Notes: a model not told the origin generated them from the sequence alone. 64,000 nucleotides of DNA from Candidatus Gastranaerophilales bacterium (GCA_944324845.1 CALUXX010000002.1:230496-294495), one strand, 5' to 3'. Shown: positions 16,710-25,723, counted from the stretch's first letter. Program-made: numbers and translations.

Positions 16710-17126
16710 ATGGCAATAATAAATGAAGTTTTCACAGTAAACACAAAAGGTAATACAGACGTAATTGATATAAGTCCGCAAATAAGAAATATTGTATATA
16801 ATCATCAGTTACAGAATGCTGTAGTTTTTGTATATGCCAAAGGTAGTACGGTATCAATAACCAATATTGAATTTGAGCCTGGTTTGTTGGTAGATTTACC
16901 TGAAGCATTAGATAATATAGCACCAATTAACAAAAGCTATCACCATGACGAAATGTGGCATCATGGCAACGGTTATTCGCATGTAAGAGCGTCAATAATC
17001 GGAAACTCTTTGCATTTGCCGCTTGTAGATGGGGTTTTGCAAATGGGGCAATGGCAACAGGTTGTACTGATTGATTTTGATAACAAACCTCGTTCTCGTC
17101 AGGTAAATGTACAGATTTTATATTAA
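16710..17126 (+). CDS. YjbQ/UPF0047 family protein
   Basis: 138 aa with the complete family core: SYHHDEMWHHGNGYSHVRAS, then the C-terminal block QMGQWQQVVLIDFDNKPR, ending VNVQILY. The clustered histidines form the metal-like active site seen in YjbQ structures; members show weak thiamine-phosphate synthase side activity, but the physiological role is unsettled. The SD is AAAGGGG with a second GGGG close to the ATG. The gene is convergent with the uridine-kinase-like gene, 14 bp apart, with no obvious terminator between. Confidence 0.92.
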   Translation: MAIINEVFTVNTKGNTDVIDISPQIRNIVYNHQLQNAVVFVYAKGSTVSITNIEFEPGLLVDLPEALDNIAPINKSYHHDEMWHHGNGYSHVRASIIGNSLHLPLVDGVLQMGQWQQVVLIDFDNKPRSRQVNVQILY

Positions 17127-17140
17127 GTGAAAAATTTTTA

Positions 17141-18001
17141 TTAAACCTGAAAATTATTAGTAATAGTATAAATATATTCAAGAATTTCTGCAAAATATTT
17201 AAGATCAGAATTTCCGTTAAGAACCAAATCTGCTTCAGATCTAAAAGGTTTAACATATTTTTCGCCGGCGTCAGTAATGTAATGCCAATGTTTAAGTGCA
17301 TTTTCCACACTTTGGTTTCTTTCTTCAACCGCACGTGTCATAAACCTGTTTTTTCTCAATTCATTATCAGTTTCAACATAAATTTTAATATCAAATACAT
17401 CTTGAATATTTTGATACATAGTAGCGATGCCTTCGACAACGACAATTTTTCTCGCTTTAATTTCAAGTGCTTTAGGAACTGAAACACCTGTACCGTTAGG
17501 CAGATACATAGGAGCCATAATATCAAGTCCATCTGCTAAATCTTCTAAATCAGAGCGTAAAGTTTCTAATTGAAAACTTGAAGGAGCATCAACATCATAA
17601 CCATTATCACGCAATTTATCAAATGAACCATATTTTTGGATAAGAGCAGAAATATCATTGAAATAATTATCAGTACTTAAAACAGACACAGGCATCGAAA
17701 ACTGTTCAATAACGTTTTTAATTTCGTGACAGATAGTCGATTTTCCTGAAGCCGATTCACCTGTAATACCGATTAAAAACTTTCGAGAAGGTTTATTTAT
17801 TAATCTTCTGGCGAACCGTTCTACAAAACTTGGATTAACTCTATTAAGAACCGGAACTTCTTGTTTTTGGTCATACAAGTATAATTGTCTAAATTTTGTT
17901 TGTAGGTAGAATGCTAATAATTCTCTACCTGAGCGGGTGTTAAAATCCGGTTTGTATATTTTGTCATTTGGGTTTAATTCTTTTCCTGATAACACTTGCA
18001 T
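17141..18001 (-). CDS. Uridine kinase/phosphoribulokinase-family P-loop kinase (copy 1)
   Basis: 286 aa. An N-terminal extension of about 75 residues precedes the kinase core: IGITGESASGKS (P-loop 81-88), VSVLSTDNYFNDIS, DVDAPSSFQLETLRSDL, APMYLPNGTG, KIVVVEGIATMYQ and a C-terminal helix FMTRAVEERNQS. This is the uridine kinase-like domain order. The extension and the Asp/Arg-rich lid are shared with a second gene at 29142. Nucleoside phosphorylation is plausible but the substrate is not established. Confidence 0.8.
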   Translation of the reverse strand: MQVLSGKELNPNDKIYKPDFNTRSGRELLAFYLQTKFRQLYLYDQKQEVPVLNRVNPSFVERFARRLINKPSRKFLIGITGESASGKSTICHEIKNVIEQFSMPVSVLSTDNYFNDISALIQKYGSFDKLRDNGYDVDAPSSFQLETLRSDLEDLADGLDIMAPMYLPNGTGVSVPKALEIKARKIVVVEGIATMYQNIQDVFDIKIYVETDNELRKNRFMTRAVEERNQSVENALKHWHYITDAGEKYVKPFRSEADLVLNGNSDLKYFAEILEYIYTITNNFQV

Positions 18002-18084
18002 ATTCTTTCTTTTACCTTGTATGAAACATATAATACACGAGAAATTATTTTTTTGCTAGTCAAAAGAAAAAGTTTTTCACAATT

Positions 18085-18351
18085 TTAATAATTGTTCCAA
18101 TCAAATTCTTTTGGTTCTTCTCCTGGTTCTACTATATGTTCTCCGCATTCCAGCATTACTTGCAAGGACAATTTTAATTGTCTTTTATAATTTTCTCTGG
18201 CCCGAGCCAAAGTATTGGCACAAAATGTAAAGCTCGGGATTTCTTTTATTTCGATGTAATAGTAAGGTCTTCCTTCAAAATCTAAGTCTTGACCTTCTAT
18301 TAGTGTCCAATTTAAGTTTAAATAATAATCTAAATCTTTTTTGGGTTCCAT
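18085..18351 (-). CDS. Orphan HicB-like protein
   Basis: 88 aa. The sequence YYYIEIKEIPSFTFCANTLA followed by a helix with ENYKRQLKLSLQVML fits the partial RNase-H fold of HicB-type antitoxins. The usual C-terminal HTH/RHH DNA-binding domain is absent, and no HicA-like toxin (a 60-aa dsRBD-fold protein with a conserved His) can be read on either side. The upstream gene is GerMN, whose stop is 6 bp before this ATG. It is probably a domesticated HicB fold, not an active toxin-antitoxin pair. Confidence 0.7.
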   Translation of the reverse strand: MEPKKDLDYYLNLNWTLIEGQDLDFEGRPYYYIEIKEIPSFTFCANTLARARENYKRQLKLSLQVMLECGEHIVEPGEEPKEFDWNNY

Positions 18352-18357
18352 ACTTTC

Positions 18358-18963
18358 TTAATTTTCCAATGAAGAATTACTTAGCGGTTGAGAAAGCATA
18401 ATACCTTCTCCACCTATAACATCAGCTCTTTGTCCGTCAATAAACAGATATACAGGCAAACTAGAATTTAATTTTGCAGTTTTAATCAACTGATAAAGTC
18501 TTTTATACAAACTTTCAGTTCCGCCACCGTTAACAAATGCAGAATTTAAGTTAACAATAACTTTATCAGGTAATTCAGAAATATTTATGACTTCAGAAGC
18601 CATAGGAATTTCTGTATAAACGCCTTTTGCTCTTTCTTCGCTTCTAGGTCCTTTGATTAAAGATGTTATTGCAAAGCGAATTTGAGAACCATCAACATCT
18701 TTATTATAAACACGTTTTACTGCTTTATAAACTTCTTCATTATTTTCATTTTTTCCAATGAAATATATATTTATGTATTGTTTTTCTTTTTCAACAGGTT
18801 TAACATCACCCATAACTTCTTCAGCTACGGATCTTTCTGAAACTTGAACATCTTCAGGTTCAATTTCAGGCTTTGGCATAAAAGCATTAAATGCAACTAT
18901 ACCTATCACAACTATCATACAGAAACCTATAAATAATAATAGAATTTTTTGATTTTTGTTCAT
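18358..18963 (-). CDS. GerMN-domain membrane-anchored protein
   Basis: 201 aa. One N-terminal membrane helix (about 5-27, ILLLFIGFCMIVVIGIVAFNAF) is followed by a linker and a GerMN domain (about 70-190: YFIGKNE, FAITSLIKGPRSEERAKG, IPMASEVINISE, VIVNLNSAFVNGGG, VYLFIDGQ). GerMN domains occur in spore germination proteins and in cell-envelope proteins of non-spore-formers including Cyanobacteria. Nothing else here suggests sporulation. It lies in a minus-strand run after DUF2993 and before the HicB-like gene. Confidence 0.85.
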   Translation of the reverse strand: MNKNQKILLLFIGFCMIVVIGIVAFNAFMPKPEIEPEDVQVSERSVAEEVMGDVKPVEKEKQYINIYFIGKNENNEEVYKAVKRVYNKDVDGSQIRFAITSLIKGPRSEERAKGVYTEIPMASEVINISELPDKVIVNLNSAFVNGGGTESLYKRLYQLIKTAKLNSSLPVYLFIDGQRADVIGGEGIMLSQPLSNSSLEN

Positions 18964-18973
18964 TTGCCTACCT

Positions 18974-19825
18974 TTAATCTTTAGGAATAATGACTACACC
19001 ATCTGTAAAAATTTTGTTGTTTTTAATTTTTACAGTTTTAACTTTGATATTTGCCTCTTTATTATCAATTATATTAATAGAAAAGTCCAGAGGATTCAAA
19101 TAATCCAAGATAAAATCTAACTTTTTAGTATCCAGGCTAATAAATCCTGAAACTAATTTTGTATTTGTATAAATAATTTCTCCATCTTTAACATTGATAT
19201 CAGCTTCAAGTACGATTTTTTGAAGTTTTCTGATAAATGGAACTTTGAATTTTATAACATAATAGAATTTACTATTTTTTATAGAAACAACGGTAGATGC
19301 AATTTTAACACCATAACCGTATGATTCGCCAAGTTTATTAAAATCTTTTATAACTCTTTGATAATTAGTGTGTTTCATTGTTTTGTTGATATCATTAGCA
19401 TTTAGTTCTATGTTAAAAGACATTGGCAAATCTTCAACAACAACCAAATCTTTATCAACTTTTTTTAGATAATTGAAATCACATAGAGTTTTTAATTCAA
19501 TAGACGATGCGTAAATCCCTTTAATGTTCGCATCTTCAGCTTTTATTTGGGCTGATTTAAAGATTCCGTTTTTCAAATCTTTAGAACTAAAAGAGTCAAT
19601 ATTTACATCAAGCTTCTTAGCACTGCCATATTTTAATATTTCTTTTCGTAATGCTTTTTCTGCTGCAATTTCGGTTATTGTATTAACACCTGTAATAGCA
19701 CCTACAAAAGTTCTAAATTTAGAATTTTTATCATACGGAGTTGTACAGTTGTAATCACAAGATGCAAAGGAAACAGATCCTGATGAAAGAAAAATTATAC
19801 TAAGGAATACTAATAACTTCTTCAT
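18974..19825 (-). CDS. Exported DUF2993 (LmeA-type) lipid-binding protein
   Basis: 283 aa with a signal peptide (KKLLVFLSIIFLSSGSVSFA). The first mature part contains CDYNCTTPYD. The body carries the DUF2993 pattern of long beta strands: KKLDVNIDSFSSKDLKNGIF, AEDANIKGIYASSIELKTLC, then MKHTNYQRVIKD and a strand-rich C-terminus. Members form a tubular BPI-like fold that binds phospholipids, and the family is common in Cyanobacteria. The ATG overlaps the truB stop by 4 nt (ATGA). Confidence 0.8.
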   Translation of the reverse strand: MKKLLVFLSIIFLSSGSVSFASCDYNCTTPYDKNSKFRTFVGAITGVNTITEIAAEKALRKEILKYGSAKKLDVNIDSFSSKDLKNGIFKSAQIKAEDANIKGIYASSIELKTLCDFNYLKKVDKDLVVVEDLPMSFNIELNANDINKTMKHTNYQRVIKDFNKLGESYGYGVKIASTVVSIKNSKFYYVIKFKVPFIRKLQKIVLEADINVKDGEIIYTNTKLVSGFISLDTKKLDFILDYLNPLDFSINIIDNKEANIKVKTVKIKNNKIFTDGVVIIPKD

Positions 19826-20688
19826 AACTCTCCGAACACTTTCCTTACAATAATCATATTCGACTCTATTTCACCTACTGCATATATATTACCACTATAA
19901 ATTAAAATTACAATATCTAAATCTCCAATATTTGTAGTATTTTGAATACTCATACCGTGAGAAACTTTTTCTTTTTCGTTTTCTGAAAGTTCTTTAATTG
20001 GCAGGTTAAGGATATCGATAGGGTTTATCAGTTTATTTTTGACATCTTCTTTTGCTTTTAAATTTTCAAGTGAAACAGTATTTTCAATATTAAAAGTTCC
20101 GGCTTTAGTTCTTGTAAGTTCAGACAAAAACGCTCCGCAACCGAGTTTTTTGCCAATATCAAAAGCTAAAGAACGAATATAAGTACCTTTTGAACAACCG
20201 ACAATTATTTTTGCAGTTTGCTTGTCGATGTCAAAGTCTAGCAGTTCTAATTTGGATATAGTTACCTTTCTTGGTTTTATTTCAACGGATTCACCTTTTC
20301 TTGCGTAGTCATAGAGTTTTTTACCATTGACTTTTATCGCAGAATAAATAGGTGGTAATTGTGAGATTTCGCCTATAAATTCAGGTAAAATGTTCTTTAA
20401 ATCGTCAGCAGTAATTTTTTTATCGAAATTCTCTGTAACTTTGCCATCAATATCGTAAGTATCGGTATTTTGTCCAAACTGAATTTGAGCAATATATTCT
20501 TTGTCATCTTGCAGGTATTCAATGAGTCTGGTTGCTTTTCCTATACAAATTGGCAAAACCCCTTGAGCAAAAGGATCAAGGGTTCCGGTATGTCCTATTT
20601 GTTTGATTTTTGTAATTTTGCGAAGAATAGAAACAACATCGTGCGATGTTATTCCTTTAGGTTTGTAGATGTTTAGAAACCCGAACAA
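19822..20688 (-). CDS. truB: tRNA pseudouridine-55 synthase TruB
   Basis: 288 aa. The start MFGFLNIYKPKGITSHDVV and catalytic motif GHTGTLDPFAQGVL (D38) are diagnostic; YDYARKGESVE and the PUA-like tail follow. It makes psi55 in the T loop. The start codon is TTG, directly after the TAA of rbfA, with GGGGAG about 9 nt upstream; the family N-terminus supports this start because no ATG fits. rbfA-truB is a common ribosome-maturation pair. Confidence 0.97.
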   Translation of the reverse strand: MFGFLNIYKPKGITSHDVVSILRKITKIKQIGHTGTLDPFAQGVLPICIGKATRLIEYLQDDKEYIAQIQFGQNTDTYDIDGKVTENFDKKITADDLKNILPEFIGEISQLPPIYSAIKVNGKKLYDYARKGESVEIKPRKVTISKLELLDFDIDKQTAKIIVGCSKGTYIRSLAFDIGKKLGCGAFLSELTRTKAGTFNIENTVSLENLKAKEDVKNKLINPIDILNLPIKELSENEKEKVSHGMSIQNTTNIGDLDIVILIYSGNIYAVGEIESNMIIVRKVFGEL

Positions 20689-21036
20689 TTACTTAATCTC
20701 CCCACGGGAAATTTTATTGATTAGTTCAGTAACTCTTGAACCTTCTTCAAGTCCGTTAGAATAAACAAATCTTAATTCAGGAGTTAATCTTAAGCGAAGC
20801 ATTTTCCCAACGTGGTATCTGATATTAGGAGTGCTTTTTTCAATAACTTCTTTAGTTTTAGCAATTTGTTCTTCTGAGCCAAGAACACTGTAGATAACTT
20901 TTGCAAATGAATTATCATGAGCTACTTCAACATCAACGATGGAAACAACTCCTTCAAGACCTCTGATTTCTTTTCTTAAGATTTCAGAAATATCGCGCAT
21001 TAATTCTTTTCTAACTCTTTCATTACGTAGTGTCAT
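20689..21036 (-). CDS. rbfA: Ribosome-binding factor A
   Basis: 115 aa, KH-fold. The family segments are RNERVRKELMRDISEILRKE, VSIVDVEVAHDNSFAKVIY and MLRLRLTPELRFVYS. It binds the 30S subunit during 16S rRNA processing and cold adaptation. The SD AGGAGA and a TATAAT (21058-21063, minus) lie upstream. It is divergent from alaS with 120 bp between. Its TAA abuts the TTG start of truB. Confidence 0.95.
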   Translation of the reverse strand: MTLRNERVRKELMRDISEILRKEIRGLEGVVSIVDVEVAHDNSFAKVIYSVLGSEEQIAKTKEVIEKSTPNIRYHVGKMLRLRLTPELRFVYSNGLEEGSRVTELINKISRGEIK

Positions 21037-21088
21037 AGTTAATATTCTCCTGACAAAATTATAACATAAATATAAAAACCTTTGTATT

Positions 21089-21118
21089 TTGTAATAACAA
21101 GTATGTTTATTGTATAAT
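21089..21118 (+). promoter_or_regulatory. Candidate alaS promoter
   Basis: TTGTAA (21089-21094), 18-bp spacer, TATAAT (21113-21118). It is followed by a leader of about 30 nt with an AGAGGGAAG SD. Confidence 0.6.
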
Positions 21119-21156
21119 TTTTGTAAAAGAAACAGACAAACAGAGGGAAGTAATTT

Positions 21157-23775
21157 ATGTTAACAGGAAACGAGATTAGAAAATTATATTTAGACTATTT
21201 CGAAAATAAACGAGCACACACAGTAGTAAAAAGTTCAAGTTTAGTGCCGGATAATCCGACAGTGCTTTTGACAACTGCGGGAATGTTACAATTTTTACCG
21301 ATATTTTTGGGTATTCAAGAATGTCCATATGATCCTGCAAGGGCAACATCTTGTCAAAAATGTGCAAGAGCAGGCGGAAAAGATTCAGATATCGAAAATG
21401 TTGGAAGAACACCACGTCACCATACATTCTTTGAAATGTTAGGTAATTTTTCATTTGGTGATTATTATAAAAAAGAAATTATTCCTTGGGCATGGGAATT
21501 TGTAACCGAAGTTTTAAAATTAGATAAAGACAGATTATGGATTACCATTTTTGAAACAGATGATGAAGCTTATGAAATTTGGAGAAGTGTAGGAGTTCCA
21601 GCAGAAAGAATTAAACGTAAAGGTAAAAAAGACAATTTCTGGGGCCCTCCTGGAGCATCAGGTTCTTGCGGACCTTGTTCTGAAATTCACTATGATTTAG
21701 GTGAACAATACAAATGTGATAATCCAAATTGTGGTATTGATACTTGTGAATGTGACAGATGGGTAGAAATTTGGAACTTGGTATTTACCGAATTATATCA
21801 AGATGAAGAAGGTAATCAATCACCATTAGGCAAGAAAAACGTTGATACCGGAATGGGTTTAGAACGTATTACAATGGTTTGTCAGGGTGTTGCTTCAACA
21901 TTTGAAACTGATTTATTAAAACCGATAATGGACAAAGTGTCCGAAATGTGCGGAGTACCTTACAAAAAATCCGAAAAAACAGACATTTCATTGAGAATTA
22001 TTACAGACCACGCAAGATGTGTTACTTTCTTAATTTCAGATGGTGTAATTCCTGGAAATGAAGGCAGAAGTTATGTATTGCGTATGATTTTACGCAGAGC
22101 GCTTCGTCACGGTAAAATTTTAGGAATGGAATTACCGTTCTTATACAAATTAGTAGATACAATCGTTCAAGACTATGGTGAAGCATATCCTGAGTTAGTT
22201 GCAAATAAACAAAAAGTAATTGATACAATCAAGAAAGAAGAAGAAAGATTTGCAAAAACTCTTGATAGAGGATACAAATTATTGGATGAATTTATTGCTC
22301 AAAAGAAAGATATAGATGGCGAAAGTGCATTCAAATTATATGATACTTTTGGCTTCCCGTATGAATTGACAAAAGAAATCGCACAAGAAAACGGTTTGAA
22401 TGTAGATGAAGCCGGATTTAAGGCAGCAATGCAAGAACAGAAAGAAAGAGCAAAGGCTGCAACTGAGAAAATCAGTGTAACAGGCGATATGAAATATGCA
22501 AAAATTGAAAAGGAAGTAGGTTCAACCGAATTTATCGGATATACCGAAAATGAAACCTCAGATGCTGTGATATTAGCACAGGTAGAAGGTGAAGGGTATA
22601 CTGATATAGTCCTTAATAAAACTCCATTTTATGCAGAATGTGGCGGTCAAATCGGAGATAGCGGTATAATTGAAAGCTCAAAATTAAAAGCAGAAGTTTT
22701 GACAACTTTCAAGGTAAATGATTTGTATGTTCACAGATGCACTGTTTTAAACGGCGAAGTTGAAATAGGTGATGTTGTGAGTGCAAAGATTGATGTTGCA
22801 AAAAGAGAAGAAATAAGATTGCATCACACATCAGCGCACTTGTTACAGGCTGCTTTAATAAAAGTAGCAGGAGATGAAGTTAAACAAGCCGGTTCATTTG
22901 TAGAAGAAAATCGTATGAGATTTGACTTTACATTCTCAAGAGCGATGACTCCTGAAGAAATTAAAAAGACAGAAAATCTAATGAATAAATGGATTGGAGA
23001 AGATTACAAAATAAATACCAAAGTAATGGGAATAAAAGAAGCTGAATTGACAGGAGCAACTGCATTATTTGGTGAAAAATACGGAGATGAAGTTAGAGTA
23101 GTTTCTATAGAAAATGAAGAAGGTTGCATTTCAAAAGAATTTTGTGCAGGAACACATGCAAGAAACTTGAAAGATTTAAGGCTTGCAAAGATTGTTTCAG
23201 AAAGTGCAATAGCAGCAGGAACAAGACGTATCGAAGTAGTTGTATCAAAGGCTGCGATTGAATATTTGAACGCAAAATCTGATGAAATTGATAAATTATC
23301 TTCAAAATTCAAATCTCATTATTTTGAAGTAAATGAAAGAGTAGAAAAACTTCAATCAGAAAATAAAGAACTTCAAAAGCAAGTAGAAAAATTGCAAGAA
23401 GAAAATGCAAGACATAAATTTGCAACATTCTTGTCAAAAGCTCAAGATATTGAAGGCGGCAAGTTGTTTATTACAAAAGTTGTAGATTTGAAACCTATTG
23501 CAATAAAAATCGGTTTGGAATTTTTATCCAACAAACTTGGCAATAGCATAATTGTATTGGCAGGCGAAACAACAGTTACGGTAAAAGTTTCAGACAATTT
23601 TGTGAAAAATGGCGTAAATGCCGGCAAAATTGTTGGTGAAATTTCAAGAGCAACAGGAGCAAACGGTGGTGGAAGACCTAATTTTGCACAAGGCGGAATT
23701 AAAGATATTTCAAAATTGGATGAAATCCTTTCACAAGTTGAAGAAAATTTAAAATCTTCATTAGTAAAACTTTAA
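21157..23775 (+). CDS. alaS: Alanyl-tRNA synthetase
   Basis: 872 aa, full length. The catalytic domain contains TTAGMLQFLPIFLG, the class II motif region FFEMLGNFSFGDYYK, and GPPGASGSCGPCSEIHYDLG. The editing domain carries zinc ligands in HHTSAHLLQAAL and CAGTHARN. The C-terminal coiled coil (KLQSENKELQKQVEKLQEEN) and the C-Ala glycine-rich GGGRPNFAQGG close the protein. A CxxxC-rich insert (CDNPNCGIDTCECD) follows the GPCSE motif, as in many bacterial AlaRS. Confidence 0.98.
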   Translation: MLTGNEIRKLYLDYFENKRAHTVVKSSSLVPDNPTVLLTTAGMLQFLPIFLGIQECPYDPARATSCQKCARAGGKDSDIENVGRTPRHHTFFEMLGNFSFGDYYKKEIIPWAWEFVTEVLKLDKDRLWITIFETDDEAYEIWRSVGVPAERIKRKGKKDNFWGPPGASGSCGPCSEIHYDLGEQYKCDNPNCGIDTCECDRWVEIWNLVFTELYQDEEGNQSPLGKKNVDTGMGLERITMVCQGVASTFETDLLKPIMDKVSEMCGVPYKKSEKTDISLRIITDHARCVTFLISDGVIPGNEGRSYVLRMILRRALRHGKILGMELPFLYKLVDTIVQDYGEAYPELVANKQKVIDTIKKEEERFAKTLDRGYKLLDEFIAQKKDIDGESAFKLYDTFGFPYELTKEIAQENGLNVDEAGFKAAMQEQKERAKAATEKISVTGDMKYAKIEKEVGSTEFIGYTENETSDAVILAQVEGEGYTDIVLNKTPFYAECGGQIGDSGIIESSKLKAEVLTTFKVNDLYVHRCTVLNGEVEIGDVVSAKIDVAKREEIRLHHTSAHLLQAALIKVAGDEVKQAGSFVEENRMRFDFTFSRAMTPEEIKKTENLMNKWIGEDYKINTKVMGIKEAELTGATALFGEKYGDEVRVVSIENEEGCISKEFCAGTHARNLKDLRLAKIVSESAIAAGTRRIEVVVSKAAIEYLNAKSDEIDKLSSKFKSHYFEVNERVEKLQSENKELQKQVEKLQEENARHKFATFLSKAQDIEGGKLFITKVVDLKPIAIKIGLEFLSNKLGNSIIVLAGETTVTVKVSDNFVKNGVNAGKIVGEISRATGANGGGRPNFAQGGIKDISKLDEILSQVEENLKSSLVKL

Positions 23776-23790
23776 GAAAAAATAATTTTT

Positions 23791-23822
23791 AAAACCCCGC
23801 AAAAATTTTTTTGCGGGGTTTT
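23791..23822 (+). terminator. alaS terminator
   Basis: AAAACCCCGCAAAAA and TTTTTGCGGGGTTTT form a perfect stem ending in T residues, 15 bp after the alaS stop. Confidence 0.9.
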
Positions 23823-23855
23823 AATATCTACATAACAAGAAATGGAGAAAAATAT

Positions 23856-24116
23856 ATGGCAATTAAAATTAACTGTTTAGATTCATTTGACAAAGGTTTC
23901 TTTGGTAAGACAATGACAGAATGGTCAAATATTAACAAAGCAAGAAAAGTATCACAAAATGCATCATCTTTAAAACAGGACAGTTTTGATGATTTTAATA
24001 AGCATTTTTACGACAAAATGACTTATAGAAATCCTAAAAACATACAAGTTAGTGATGTTTTTACAAAAGAAGAACAAGTCGCATTTTCTGATCCTTTGCA
24101 AGACTTTTTTTCGTAA
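23856..24116 (+). CDS. Hypothetical protein (86 aa)
   Basis: Starts at ATG 23856 with a GGAG SD; an upstream TTG inside the alaS terminator is not used. The protein is soluble and basic/acidic mixed (INCLDSFDKGFFGKTMTEWS; FYDKMTYRNPKNIQVSDVF), ending DPLQDFFS. No family recognised and no membrane segment. It lies between alaS and dut with its own leader. Confidence 0.65.
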   Translation: MAIKINCLDSFDKGFFGKTMTEWSNINKARKVSQNASSLKQDSFDDFNKHFYDKMTYRNPKNIQVSDVFTKEEQVAFSDPLQDFFS

Positions 24117-24199
24117 TTAAATCTTAATAAATTTACAAAATAATCTTCATGCTTTACTATAAGTGTGAGGATTATTTTTTTTAAGAAAGGGTATGTAAA

Positions 24200-24637
24200 A
24201 TGACAGTATTAAAGATTGAAAAGTTACCACACAATAAGGTTTTACCGGAATATAAGACCGAAGGCGCTGCGGGAATGGATTTGTGTGCAGCAATAGAAGA
24301 ACCTATTGAATTGAAACCATTAGAAAGAACTTTAATCCCAACAGGACTAAAAATAGAATTGGAGCACGGATATGAAGCACAAATCAGACCGCGTTCAGGA
24401 ATGTCAATTAAACATGGTATTACTTTAATAAATTGTGTAGGCACAATAGATGAAGATTATAGAGGTGAAGTTTGTGTTGCGGTTGTGAATATTTCTAATG
24501 AGGCATATACAATTCAACCACAAGAAAGAATTGCACAAATGGTAATCGCGAAAGTTGAACAAGCTGATATTGAGGTCGTTACAGAGTTAACCGAAACTGA
24601 ACGTGGTGCGGGAGGTTTTGGTTCAACCGGTAAATAG
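24200..24637 (+). CDS. dut: Deoxyuridine 5'-triphosphate nucleotidohydrolase
   Basis: 145 aa with all five trimeric dUTPase motifs: EGAAGMDLCA (1), RPRSGMSIKHGI (2), NCVGTIDEDYRGEV (3, catalytic D in TIDEDYRGE), ERIAQMVIAKV (4) and the P-loop-like ERGAGGFGSTGK (5). It hydrolyses dUTP to dUMP and pyrophosphate, keeping uracil out of DNA. The SD AAGAAAGGG precedes the ATG. Confidence 0.98.
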   Translation: MTVLKIEKLPHNKVLPEYKTEGAAGMDLCAAIEEPIELKPLERTLIPTGLKIELEHGYEAQIRPRSGMSIKHGITLINCVGTIDEDYRGEVCVAVVNISNEAYTIQPQERIAQMVIAKVEQADIEVVTELTETERGAGGFGSTGK

Positions 24638-24663
24638 TTTTATTCCTTTAAACAGATGATTAC

Positions 24664-24701
24664 AAAAACCATAGTTAGATATATAATGACTATGGTTTTT
24701 T
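24664..24701 (+). terminator. dut terminator
   Basis: AAAAACCATAGT (24664-24675) pairs with ACTATGGTTTTT (24689-24700), and a T run follows. Confidence 0.85.
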
Positions 24702-24720
24702 GTTATAAACGGAGAAATGT

Positions 24721-25083
24721 ATGAATATTAACGAGAATGAACAAATACCATCAGAAAATCAAAGTAAAAGTTCTTATGTTGTAACTTTATTGTTAGCCTT
24801 CTTTTTAGGTTGTTTTGGAGCTCATAGATTTTACACCGGTTATGTTGGTATTGGTATTGCGCAGTTAGTATGTACTTTATTAGGTTTAACAGCACCAATA
24901 AGTGCATTATGGGCATTAGTTGATTTAATTTCAATTTCGTTAAATCAATATACAGATTCGCAAGGTAACGAGTTGGAAGGTCCAAATCCTGGCTGTGGGC
25001 TTATTGTTTTAATATTTATAGGATTTAGTTTTATATTTGCAGTTATATGGACTTTAGTAGTTTTAAGCAGTGCATCAAAATAA
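24721..25083 (+). CDS. TM2-domain membrane protein (copy 1)
   Basis: 120 aa. The TM2 core is clear: VTLLLAFFLGCFGAHRFYTG, then a second helix IAQLVCTLLGLTAPISALWA followed by the D of LVDLI. An extra C-terminal hydrophobic helix (IVLIFIGFSFIFAVIWTLVV) makes three membrane segments. TM2 proteins are small envelope proteins of undefined role. A 29-bp gap separates it from the second TM2 gene, and the two share the GAHRFYTG / TAPISAxWALVD pattern, so they are tandem duplicates. Confidence 0.9.
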   Translation: MNINENEQIPSENQSKSSYVVTLLLAFFLGCFGAHRFYTGYVGIGIAQLVCTLLGLTAPISALWALVDLISISLNQYTDSQGNELEGPNPGCGLIVLIFIGFSFIFAVIWTLVVLSSASK

Positions 25084-25112
25084 AATGACAGGTAAGAAAG
25101 GAGATTATTAGG

Positions 25113-25481
25113 ATGGAATTGGAACAAGCAAAAGGAAAAAACTGGGTAGCAACATTAATGTTGTGTTGGGCTTTAGGAATGTATGGCGGTCACCGTTTTT
25201 ATACAGGTAAATCTAATTCAGCTTGGGCAATGGTTGCATTAACAATTTTAGGTATTACAGCACCAATAAGTGCAATATGGGCATTGGTAGATGGTTTTAC
25301 TATTGCGCTAGGCAAGTATAAACATGCTGATGGTTCTGAGTTATATGAAAGAATCAACTGGCTTGGTTATGTTTATATAACACTTATGGTATTAGCTATA
25401 ATATTGATGTTGCTATACGGCTTAATGATAATAGGTATGATTGGAGCAATGATTGCAGGAACAGCATCAGGTTCATTCTAA
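25113..25481 (+). CDS. TM2-domain membrane protein (copy 2)
   Basis: 122 aa. ATLMLCWALGMYGGHRFYTG and GITAPISAIWALVDGFTIAL form the TM2 domain, and a C-terminal hydrophobic segment follows (ITLMVLAIILMLLYGLMIIG). A strong SD AAAGGAGA is present, somewhat distant from the ATG. It is the paralogue of the preceding gene and ends the two-gene unit before a terminator at 25507. Confidence 0.9.
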   Translation: MELEQAKGKNWVATLMLCWALGMYGGHRFYTGKSNSAWAMVALTILGITAPISAIWALVDGFTIALGKYKHADGSELYERINWLGYVYITLMVLAIILMLLYGLMIIGMIGAMIAGTASGSF

Positions 25482-25506
25482 GATTATTGCAATTATTCAA
25501 AAATAT

Positions 25507-25539
25507 AAAAAGCGGTGTGAAAGTTTCATACCGCTTTTT
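25507..25539 (+). terminator. Terminator after the TM2 pair
   Basis: AAAAAGCGGT and ACCGCTTTTT flank a 13-nt loop, followed by T-rich sequence. Confidence 0.9.
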
Positions 25540-25544
25540 GCAAT

Positions 25545-25640
25545 AAAAAAGGAACCTTTATTGGTTCCGAATTGTAGGTAGTTATTTGTAGTAGTAGGGG
25601 AAAAAGGAGGAAAATTTATTTTTTGTTTGTCACATAATTA
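25545..25640 (-). ncRNA. Candidate minus-strand small RNA with CU-rich segment
   Basis: A minus-strand intrinsic terminator (GGAACC loop GGTTCC, 25551-25568, then six T residues at 25550-25545) ends a stretch with no reading frame. The RNA would contain TTTTCCTCCTTTTTCCCC, then CTACTACTAC and CTACCTAC, before the terminator. The promoter is not clear (GATAAT near 25640 is weak). Alternatively it is a second terminator for the gene at 25784. The 5' end is a guess. Confidence 0.35.
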
Positions 25641-25723
25641 TTATCGGTAGGCGTGGAAGAAAACTTTAATTTATCTTGTCTAATATTAAGGATTTGTTAC
25701 AAATGTTTGTTAAATAAAATAAA

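Noticed and set aside
18358-18963. Sporulation locus suggested by the GerMN domain
   Set aside because: GerMN also occurs in non-spore-formers, and no other spore gene is present.
25113-25481. TM2 pair as a mobile or toxin cassette
   Set aside because: Simple tandem duplication with normal signals, no flanking repeats and no partner gene.
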